Shown here piece by piece: positions 57,670-64,000 of a stretch of DNA of 64,000 bases (the stretch's first letter is position 1; every line of letters begins with the position of its first letter). Both the position numbers and the translations under genes were made by a program. The stretch covers positions 1 through 64,000 of the forward strand of contig NZ_RBDY01000023.1 in NCBI RefSeq assembly GCF_003626575.1, in the 5' to 3' direction. The notes beneath the pieces are model-generated. The model was not told where the DNA came from and did no database searches. It saw only the letters and a program-made list of their open reading frames with translations. The stretch is from Streptomyces radicis (GTDB lineage: Bacteria > Actinomycetota > Actinomycetes > Streptomycetales > Streptomycetaceae).

Positions 57670-57810
57670 GAAGCCGTTGAGCGGTCCCTGATCAACGGCG
57701 CCAACGGCCGAGCGCCACCTGCGCGTTCGCACACGCCCACGAACGAGTCAAACCAGGGCATCGCGTCCCCCCGGCGGTACAAACGGGCGCGACCCACGAA
57801 AGGACCGTTC
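57670..57810. other. Promoter region of the cytochrome oxidase subunit gene
   Basis: These 141 bases between same-strand genes must carry the ctaD promoter. No clear -35/-10 pair was found. ACGAAAGGA just before the ATG is the ribosome site. Confidence 0.4.
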
Positions 57811-59544
57811 ATGGCGACCCTCACCGAAACGCGCCCTGAGGAGGACGCTCCGGCGCCCAGGACGCCGGGGCAGATCCTGGTGTCGTGGCTCACCACCACC
57901 GACCACAAGCAGATCGGCTCGCTCTACCTGACCACGGCGTTCTTCTTCTTCTGCGTCGGTGGCCTGCTCGCGATGGTGATGCGGGCCGAACTGGCCAGGC
58001 CCGGCATGCAGATCATCTCCGCCGAGCAGTACAACCAGGCGTTCACGATCCATGGCACGATCATGATGCTGCTGTTCGCGACGCCGCTGTTCGCCGGGTT
58101 CGCCAACTGGATCATGCCGTTGCAGATCGGCGCCCCCGACGTGGCGTTCCCGCGGCTCAACGCCCTGGCGTACTGGTTCTACCTCTTCGGCGCGATCATG
58201 GTCGTCGGCGCGCTCCTGCTGCCCGAGGGGGCCGCCAGCTTCGGCTGGTTCGCCTACAGCCCGCTGACCGACGAGCGCTACGCGCCCGGGCACGGCCCGA
58301 ACCTGTGGGTCATGGGCCTCGCGCTCTCCGGCTTCGGAACGATCTTCGGCGCGGTCAACTTCATCACGTCCATCGTCTGCATGCGCGCCCCCGGCATGAC
58401 GATGTTCCGGATGCCGATCTTCACCTGGAACGTCCTGCTGACCAGCGTGCTCGTGCTGATGGCGTTCCCCGTGTTCGCCGCCGCGCTCTTCGCCCTCGGC
58501 GCCGACCGGATCTTCGGCGCCCATGTCTTCGACCCGGCCAACGGCGGCGCCCTGCTGTGGCAGCACCTCTTCTGGTTCTTTGGGCACCCCGAGGTCTACA
58601 TCATCGCGCTGCCGTTCTTCGGGATCGTCACCGAGGTGCTGCCGGTCTTCTCCCGCAAGCCGATCTTCGGCTACATCGGCCTGGTCGCCGCGACGATCGC
58701 GATCACGGGGCTCTCGATGATGGTGTGGGCGCACCACATGTTCGCCACGGGCGCGGTGCTGCTGCCGTTCTTCTCGCTGCTCTCGTTTCTCATCGCCGTG
58801 CCCACGGGCGTCAAATTCTTCAACTGGATCGGCACGATGTGGAAAGGCTCGCTCAGCTTCGAGACGCCCATGCTGTGGGCGATCGGCTTTCTTGTGACGT
58901 TTCTCTTCGGCGGCCTCACCGGCGTCCTGCTCGCGTCACCGCCGCTCGACTTCCATGTCACCGACACCTATTTCGTGGTGGCCCACTTCCACTATGTGGT
59001 CTTCGGGACCGTGGTGTTCGCGATGTTCGCGGGATTCTATTTCTGGTGGGCCAAGTTCACCGGGAGAATGCTGGACGAGCGCCTCGGGAGGATCCATTTC
59101 TGGACGCTCTTCGTCGGATTCCACGGAACGTTCCTCGTCCACCACTGGCTCGGCGCCGAGGGCATGCCGCGCCGCTACGCCGACTACCTCGCCGCCGACG
59201 GGTTCACCACGCTCAACATGATCTCCACCATCGGCGCGTTCCTCCTCGGCCTCTCGACGCTGCCGTTCCTCTACAACGTCTGGCACACCCACCGCAACGC
59301 CCCGAAGAACCACGGCGACGACCCCTGGGGCTACGGCCGCTCCCTCGAGTGGGCCACCTCGTGCCCGCCGCCCCGCCACAACTTCGTGGCGCTGCCCCGG
59401 ATCCGCTCCGAGTCGCCCGCGTTCGACCTGCACCACCCGGACATCATCAGGACCGACCACGCACGGCACAGGGACCGTCGGTACGTCACCGAGGCGCCGG
59501 ACCACGCGCCGGGCCCCGACGGCGGCGAGAGCGAGGGTCGCTGA
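57811..59544 (+). CDS. ctaD: Cytochrome c oxidase (aa3-type) subunit I
   Basis: The 577-residue membrane protein has 12 hydrophobic segments and all main ligands: TIHGTIMMLLF (haem a His), WQHLFWFFGHPEVYI (CuB His and cross-linked Tyr), WAHHMF (two further CuB His) and HFHYVVFG (haem a3 and a His). It reduces oxygen to water at the membrane and pumps protons. No subunit II (ctaC) or III (ctaE) gene is nearby, so it must use subunits encoded elsewhere. It is probably a second subunit I paralogue. It is followed after one base by a small membrane-protein gene. Confidence 0.93.
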   Translation: MATLTETRPEEDAPAPRTPGQILVSWLTTTDHKQIGSLYLTTAFFFFCVGGLLAMVMRAELARPGMQIISAEQYNQAFTIHGTIMMLLFATPLFAGFANWIMPLQIGAPDVAFPRLNALAYWFYLFGAIMVVGALLLPEGAASFGWFAYSPLTDERYAPGHGPNLWVMGLALSGFGTIFGAVNFITSIVCMRAPGMTMFRMPIFTWNVLLTSVLVLMAFPVFAAALFALGADRIFGAHVFDPANGGALLWQHLFWFFGHPEVYIIALPFFGIVTEVLPVFSRKPIFGYIGLVAATIAITGLSMMVWAHHMFATGAVLLPFFSLLSFLIAVPTGVKFFNWIGTMWKGSLSFETPMLWAIGFLVTFLFGGLTGVLLASPPLDFHVTDTYFVVAHFHYVVFGTVVFAMFAGFYFWWAKFTGRMLDERLGRIHFWTLFVGFHGTFLVHHWLGAEGMPRRYADYLAADGFTTLNMISTIGAFLLGLSTLPFLYNVWHTHRNAPKNHGDDPWGYGRSLEWATSCPPPRHNFVALPRIRSESPAFDLHHPDIIRTDHARHRDRRYVTEAPDHAPGPDGGESEGR

Positions 59545-59545
59545 C

Positions 59546-59905
59546 ATGACCGCGACCCCCACCCGGCGCGAGGCCGCCCTCGGCATCGCCAAGATCGAGG
59601 GCTATCTGCTGTGGCAGGCCGAGCTGTCCAACGCCCGCACCGAGGGCGCGTCGTTCGCCGCCGGGCTCACCTGGCTGACCGAGGAGCAGCGCGCCGACAT
59701 CGCCGAGCGCTACGCCGAGGAGCGCGTCAGGCTCGCCCGCCGCGTGCTCACCGGCGTCGCCGAGCGCTGCGCGGCCCTCGAGGCCGAGTACGGCGAGCGC
59801 TACCGCCGCCTCCGCGTGCGGCTGCTCGCCGTGGCCCTCTGCACGCTGCTCGGCTGCGCCACCCTGGCGGTCGTGGCGCTCGCGGTCGCCGCCGAGGGCG
59901 TGTGA
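59546..59905 (+). CDS. Small single-span membrane protein next to ctaD
   Basis: The 119-residue protein is a charged helical stretch (about 1-90; EGYLLWQAELSNARTEGASF, LTEEQRADIAERYAEERVRLARRVL) with a predicted coiled-coil character, then one C-terminal hydrophobic helix (about 92-114). It starts one base after the ctaD stop, so the two are translated together. It may assist oxidase assembly or be an unrelated membrane-anchored adaptor. No known family was recognised. Confidence 0.6.
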   Translation: MTATPTRREAALGIAKIEGYLLWQAELSNARTEGASFAAGLTWLTEEQRADIAERYAEERVRLARRVLTGVAERCAALEAEYGERYRRLRVRLLAVALCTLLGCATLAVVALAVAAEGV

Positions 59906-60071
59906 CCCATTCCACGCACCGCGTGGACGCCGGACGGGGCAAGGGATCCTGGCGTCACCCCGGGGCCCGGGACGATCTTGGTCTTCCGGGGGTTCGCCGC
60001 GTTTGCCATGGTGGGCCACGTCGTCCGGCGCGCGCCTTCCGCGCCGACCCCCGACCCCCTCCCTTCCTCCC

Positions 60072-61490
60072 ATGGCCTCTCCTGCCTCGCGTCTCGTTCC
60101 CTCGCTGCCGCGGCTCTCGCCCGCGGCCCTGACGACAGGCTCGCGCAGCCCGTGGCGTTCGCTGCGGACCCCCAGCATGCGCTGGTGGTCGGCGGCGAAC
60201 CTCGTCTCCAACGCCGGTACCTGGATGCAGCTGACCGTGCAGAACCTCCTGGTCCTCCAGGTCACCGGGTCCGCCGCCATGACCGGTCTCTCGCTGGCCG
60301 TCCAGGCGGGCCCTGGGCTGCTCCTCGGCCTGCTCGGCGGCGCCGCGGTGGACCGCTGGCCCCGTAAGCGCACGGCCACGCTCAGCCAGGCCGGGCTCGG
60401 CACGGTCGCGCTCGTGACCGCGGGCCTCGTGGCGTTCGGCGCGCTCTCCGTGCCCGCGCTGCTGACCCTCGCGGCCGTCACCGGCGTGATCGCCACCGTG
60501 GACGCCCCGGCCACCGCCCTGCTGGGCAACGACCTGGTGCCCACGAAGGACGTCCCCTCGGCCATCGCGCTCGGCTCCGCCGTGCACAGCGTCGGCCGCC
60601 TCGCCGGAACGGCCCTCGCCGGTGTCGCCATGGTCGCCTTCGGCCCCGCGGCGGCGTTCGTCGCCAACGGCCTGTCCTTCGCCTTCGTGGCGAGCGTGAT
60701 CCCGTTCCTGAGGCTGATCGACAAGAGCGGCGAGCCCGGCGCCCGCCCCGTGACCGCCGAGAAGCCCGCCGAGAAGACGGCCGAGAAGACGGCCGAGGCC
60801 GAGCCCGAGGGCTCCGACGGCACCGCGCGCGAGGGGCTGCGGTACTTCATGCGCCGCCCCCGGCTGGTCGCGCTCGCCGCGATCACCGGGCTCGGCGCGG
60901 TCTTCGGCCGGAACTACGCCCTGACCCTCGCCGTGCTGGTGACCGGTCCGCTGGCGGCCGGAGCGGGCGCGTTCGGCACCGTCTCCACCGCCCTGGCCGT
61001 CGGCGGCATCGTGGGCGCCCTGCTCGCCGGTGTGCTCCAGCGGCCCTCGGTCCGCATGGTCGCCGCGCTGGCCGGGATCGGCGCGGTCCTCCAGATCGCC
61101 GCGGGCCTGACCCCGACGCTGGCGCTGCTGATCGCCCTGGTCATCCCCATGGCCGTGGTCGAGTCGGTGTCCGACACCGCGGGCACCACCGTGCTCCAGA
61201 CCGACCCGCCCGCGCACATGCGAGGGCGCGTGCTCGGCGTCTGGCGCAGCCTGTCCACCGGCTGGGGCCTGATCGGCCCGCCCGCCATCGGCCTGCTGAT
61301 GGAGCTGGCCGGAGCCAGGGCGGCCCTGGTCGTCGGCGGCCTTGTCATCGCCACCGCGGCGGGCGCGGGACTCCTGGTCCACAGCCGCCGCACAACCCCC
61401 GCCACCCCGGCGGTGTCCCTGACCAAGGCGACCAACGCGCCCAAGGCGCCAGCGGCCCAGGCGCCCGCGCCGCTGGCCGCCGCGGCCTGA
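60072..61490 (+). CDS. MFS exporter (EntS/MFS_3-like)
   Basis: The 472-residue protein has about 12 transmembrane helices in two halves separated by a charged loop with KPAEKTAEKTAEAEPEG. The signature WWSAANLVSNAGTWMQLTVQNLLVLQVTGS is typical of the MFS_3 group, drug or siderophore exporters. GGAAVDRWPRKR at the helix 2-3 loop is the family motif A. The start is uncertain: 60072 lacks a good ribosome site, and Met at 60177 would also give a full-length transporter. Substrate unknown. Confidence 0.8.
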   Translation: MASPASRLVPSLPRLSPAALTTGSRSPWRSLRTPSMRWWSAANLVSNAGTWMQLTVQNLLVLQVTGSAAMTGLSLAVQAGPGLLLGLLGGAAVDRWPRKRTATLSQAGLGTVALVTAGLVAFGALSVPALLTLAAVTGVIATVDAPATALLGNDLVPTKDVPSAIALGSAVHSVGRLAGTALAGVAMVAFGPAAAFVANGLSFAFVASVIPFLRLIDKSGEPGARPVTAEKPAEKTAEKTAEAEPEGSDGTAREGLRYFMRRPRLVALAAITGLGAVFGRNYALTLAVLVTGPLAAGAGAFGTVSTALAVGGIVGALLAGVLQRPSVRMVAALAGIGAVLQIAAGLTPTLALLIALVIPMAVVESVSDTAGTTVLQTDPPAHMRGRVLGVWRSLSTGWGLIGPPAIGLLMELAGARAALVVGGLVIATAAGAGLLVHSRRTTPATPAVSLTKATNAPKAPAAQAPAPLAAAA

Positions 61491-61532
61491 TCCACGTACC
61501 CGGCGACCACCGGTCCATGCGGCCCGCGGGCC

Positions 61533-61557
61533 GTTTGTGTTCGCCGCTCCCGGATAC
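61533..61557 (+). promoter_or_regulatory. Near-consensus SigB-like promoter of a small charged protein
   Basis: GTTT (61533-61536), 15 bases, GGATAC (61552-61557) has one mismatch to GGGTAC and ends ten bases before the ATG at 61567, leaving almost no untranslated leader. Confidence 0.45.
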
Positions 61558-61566
61558 CCGCGGGGC

Positions 61567-61752
61567 ATGAGTGACCAGGACCCCTCGCAGGCCGAGGGCG
61601 AACGCGAGAACGACGACCAGACCGAGCCCAGGCACCGCGGGCAGCCGCACCCCAGACGGCCCCCGTCCCAGGCCGAGGGCGAGCGGAACAAGAACAACGG
61701 GTTCCCACGGGACGCGGGGCCCCGGCGGAACGGTGGACGCCCCCGCCGGTGA
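61567..61752 (+). CDS. Small hydrophilic protein with repeated SQAEGER motif
   Basis: The 61-residue product is highly charged with no hydrophobic segment. PSQAEGER occurs twice (about residues 6 and 33), each followed by Asn/Glu/Lys residues. The chain ends in a basic Arg/Gly-rich tail. It is probably disordered. There is no Shine-Dalgarno sequence, but a near-consensus SigB-type promoter lies so close that leaderless translation is plausible. It could be a stress-related hydrophilin-like protein. The evidence for it as a gene is moderate. Confidence 0.5.
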   Translation: MSDQDPSQAEGERENDDQTEPRHRGQPHPRRPPSQAEGERNKNNGFPRDAGPRRNGGRPRR

Positions 61753-61775
61753 GCGGCGTTCGCCCCGTGGCGCGC

Positions 61776-62798
61776 TCAGCGGGCGTTCGCCGCCGGGCCC
61801 ACCAGCTCCTCCAGCACGTCCTCCATCGTGACGAAGCCGAGCAGCCTGCCCCGGGCGCTGGTGACCGCGGCCAGGTGCGTCACGGCCGCGCGCATCGTCG
61901 TGAGCGCGTCGTCGAGCGGCGTGTCGGGCCGCACCCGCACCACCGGGTGCAGCGCCTCGCGCGGGAACGGCCGGTCCCGCGCCGCCGCGCCGAGCGCGTC
62001 CTTCACATGCAGGAAGCCGAGCACGGTCGACCCGGGCCCGGTCACGGGGAAGCGCGAGTAGCCCGACTCCGCCGACACCCGTTCGAGGCGCCGCGGCGTC
62101 ACCCGGTGGTCCACCGCCACCATGCGGCTCAGCGGGACGACGATCTCCGCGACCGTCCTGCTGCCCAGCTCCAGCGCGTCCCGCAGCCGCCTGCTCTCCC
62201 GCGCCTCCAGCAGCCCCGCGTCGCTCGAGTCCTGCACGAGCCGCGCCAGCTCGTCGTCCGTGAACACCGACGCCACCTCGTCCCTGGTCTCCACCCGGAT
62301 CAGCCGCAGCAGCCCGTTCGCCGCCGCGTTGATCGCGAACACCACGGGCCGCAGCGCCCGCGTCACCGCCACCAGCGGCGGCCCGAGCAGCAGCGCGGCC
62401 CGGTCGGGCGCGGCCAGCGCGATGTTCTTGGGCACCATCTCGCCGACCAGCATGTGCAGATAGGTCGCCAGGGACAGGGCGATGGCGAACGAGATCGGGT
62501 GCACCACCCCGCCCGGCACACCCATCGCGTCGAACAGCGGCTCGAGCACGTGCGCGACGCCCGGCTCCGCCACCGCGCCGAGCACCAGCGACGACGCGGT
62601 GATGCCGAGCTGCGCGGTCGCCATCATCGGCGACAGGTGCCGCAGCGCCCACAGCACGGTGCGCGCCCCGCGCTCGCCCGCCTCCGCGCGCGGCTCGACC
62701 TGGTCCCTGCGCACCGAGATCAGGGCGAACTCGGCGGCCACGAAGAACGCGTTGGTCACCAGTGTCAGCGCGCCGAGCGCCAGTTGCAGCGCCGTCAT
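61776..62798 (-). CDS. CNNM/HlyC-type membrane protein with CBS domains
   Basis: The 340-residue protein has an N-terminal DUF21 membrane domain (about 1-140; FFVAAEFALISVRRDQVEP, TAQLGITASSLVLGAVAEP, MLVGEMVPKNIAL) and two CBS domains (about 205-335; SGYSRFPVTGPGSTVLGFLHVKD and LGFVTMEDVLEELVG). Relatives transport or regulate magnesium or other cations. It lacks the third (CorC/transporter-associated) domain present in its neighbour. It overlaps that neighbour by four bases and probably forms a hetero-oligomer with it. Confidence 0.86.
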   Translation of the reverse strand: MTALQLALGALTLVTNAFFVAAEFALISVRRDQVEPRAEAGERGARTVLWALRHLSPMMATAQLGITASSLVLGAVAEPGVAHVLEPLFDAMGVPGGVVHPISFAIALSLATYLHMLVGEMVPKNIALAAPDRAALLLGPPLVAVTRALRPVVFAINAAANGLLRLIRVETRDEVASVFTDDELARLVQDSSDAGLLEARESRRLRDALELGSRTVAEIVVPLSRMVAVDHRVTPRRLERVSAESGYSRFPVTGPGSTVLGFLHVKDALGAAARDRPFPREALHPVVRVRPDTPLDDALTTMRAAVTHLAAVTSARGRLLGFVTMEDVLEELVGPAANAR

Positions 62799-64000
62799 GG
62801 CGCCTGAAGCCCCTCGGCGGGCGCGGCGATCCGCACCCGCTCGGCGCGGTGCCTCGCCGTGAACATCACGGTCAGCCGCCAGCCGTCGATCGTCACATGG
62901 TCCCCGGTGGCCGGGATCCGGGCCAGCCGGTTGGCGAGCAGCCCCGCGGCCGTCTCGTAGGGCCCGTCGGGCACCGGCATCCCCAGGGCGGCCAGCTGGT
63001 CGAGGCGCACGCCGCCGTCCGCCTCCCAGGTGCCGGGACCCGTGCGGGCAAGCCCCGGGCCCTCCTCGGGGTCGTGCTCGTCGCGCACCTCGCCGACCAC
63101 CTCCTCGACGATGTCCTCCAACGTCACGACGCCCGCCGTTCCGCCGTACTCGTCCACCACCACCGCCATCGAGTGCCGCTCCCGCAGCCGCTCGAGGAGC
63201 CGGTCGACGGGCAGGCTGTCCGGCACGAGCACGGGCGGGCTCGCCAGCCGCTCCACGGTCGTGGTGGAGCGTTCCGCCTCGTCGAGGGCCAGCACGTCCT
63301 TGATGTGCACGACGCCGATCACGTCGTCGAGCCCCGCGTCGTACACCGGGAACCGGGACAGGCCCGTGGCCAGCGTCAGATTGGCCGCGTCGGCGGCCGT
63401 CGCGGTGTTGCGCAGGGCGTGCACGTCCACGCGCGGCGTCATCACGTTCTCCGTGGTCAGCTCGCCCAGGTGCAGGGTGCGCACGAACAGCTCCGCCGAG
63501 TCCGAAGGCAGCACCCCCTCCTCGGCCGAGTGCCGGGCCAGCGCGATGAGCTCCTGCGGGGTGCGGGCCGAGGCCAGCTCCTCCGTGGGCTCGAGGCCGA
63601 CGAGCCGCACCAGCCGGTTCGCCGTCTCGTTCAGGTGCCGGATGAACGGGGCGAACGCCGCGGTGAACGCCCGCTGCGGACCCGCCACCGCCCGCGCCAC
63701 CCGCAGCGGCCGCGAGATCGCCCAGTTCTTCGGGACCAGCTCCCCGATCACCATCAGCACCACCGTCGACGCGGCGACGCCGAGCCCCACCGCGAGCGAG
63801 GACGCGAGGCCCTCGGGCAGCCCGGCCGCCTCGAGCGGGCCGCGCAGCAGCACCGCGAACGACGGCTCGGCCAGCATGCCGATCACCAGCGAGGTCACCG
63901 TGATGCCGAGCTGCGCCCCCGACAGCTGGAACGTCAGCGCCCGCGCCGCCCGCAGCGCGCCGCTCGCGCCGGGCTCGCCCGCGGCGGCGGCCCGTTCGAG
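62795..64000 (-). CDS. CNNM/HlyC-type membrane protein with CBS and CorC domains (5' end outside window)
   Basis: The 401 visible residues lack the N terminus, which lies beyond 64000. The DUF21 membrane domain (QLSGAQLGITVTSLVIGMLAEP, VLMVIGELVPKNWAIS), two CBS domains (ENVMTPRVDVHALRNT, LSRFPVYDAGLDDVIGVVHIKDVLAL, MAVVVDEYGGTAGVVTLEDIVEEVVGE) and the C-terminal CorC domain (about the last 80 residues, ending in GDHVTIDGWRLTV) are all recognisable. It belongs to the magnesium/cobalt-efflux-linked group. It leads the following smaller paralogue by a four-base overlap. Confidence 0.88.
   Translation of the reverse strand, partial: LERAAAAGEPGASGALRAARALTFQLSGAQLGITVTSLVIGMLAEPSFAVLLRGPLEAAGLPEGLASSLAVGLGVAASTVVLMVIGELVPKNWAISRPLRVARAVAGPQRAFTAAFAPFIRHLNETANRLVRLVGLEPTEELASARTPQELIALARHSAEEGVLPSDSAELFVRTLHLGELTTENVMTPRVDVHALRNTATAADAANLTLATGLSRFPVYDAGLDDVIGVVHIKDVLALDEAERSTTTVERLASPPVLVPDSLPVDRLLERLRERHSMAVVVDEYGGTAGVVTLEDIVEEVVGEVRDEHDPEEGPGLARTGPGTWEADGGVRLDQLAALGMPVPDGPYETAAGLLANRLARIPATGDHVTIDGWRLTVMFTARHRAERVRIAAPAEGLQAP

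Overview
The window is very GC-rich DNA in which almost every gene ends its codons in G or C. Its families (SigB-type sigma factors, ANTAR and DUF397 proteins, CebR-type operator, graspetide methyltransferase, cysteine leader peptides, polyketide synthase pieces) point to a Streptomyces or close relative. Most operons use GTGA/ATGA overlaps. No rRNA, tRNA or CRISPR array was found.

Region by region. (1) 0.5-4.0 kb: cutA, a secreted GH5 beta-mannanase behind a perfect CebR-type operator, and an alditol oxidase. (2) 4.5-12.4 kb: a relic of a modular type I polyketide synthase (a solitary DH-KR with a damaged KR, then a docking domain joined to a broken KS start), followed by three ABC exporter half-genes. 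The last two appear to share a single complete ATP site. (3) 12.5-19.0 kb: two convergent sulfonate-sulfur operons, ssuDE on the plus strand and ssuA-ssuC-ssuB plus a flavin monooxygenase on the minus strand. Each is headed by a short, apparently leaderless cysteine leader peptide. (4) 19.3-30.7 kb: a sugar isomerase/oxidoreductase pair, a small zinc-finger-like protein, an SLC13 carrier, a stress/regulatory block (SigB-family sigma factor, DUF6328 membrane protein, PAS-GAF protein, ANTAR protein), type II NADH dehydrogenase and a large catalase.

(5) 30.7-48 kb: a cell-surface or glycoconjugate cluster. It holds a pyruvyltransferase-like protein, several GT2/GT4/GT9 glycosyltransferases, a carbamoyltransferase, a UXS-like epimerase and every enzyme for ADP-D-glycero-beta-D-manno-heptose (GmhA, fused HldE, GmhB). 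It is interrupted by an XRE regulator with a 16-bp palindrome at its start, by a 1.1-kb block of short palindromes and 105-bp repeats, and by a tnpB (IS605-type) fragment whose end supplies a neighbour's stop codon. (6) 48-57.7 kb: two paralogous epimerases with SigB-like promoters, a pyruvate oxidase-type enzyme, a decayed island (DUF397 gene, broken XRE regulator, 3' stub of a graspetide ATP-grasp gene followed by its intact PIMT-like methyltransferase), a second SigB-family sigma factor and a carotenoid-desaturase-like operon. (7) 57.8-64 kb: a stand-alone cytochrome oxidase subunit I with a small membrane protein, an MFS exporter, a small charged protein and two CBS/HlyC-type membrane proteins, the last running off the window.

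Several stress-type genes share GNNT-N15/16-GGGTAC/T promoters, and two sigma factors of the matching family are encoded here. Much of the window can therefore be read as one SigB-like stress regulon mixed with envelope glycan synthesis, sulfur scavenging and remnants of lost secondary-metabolite pathways. All family assignments come from reading motifs by eye; no database search was run.
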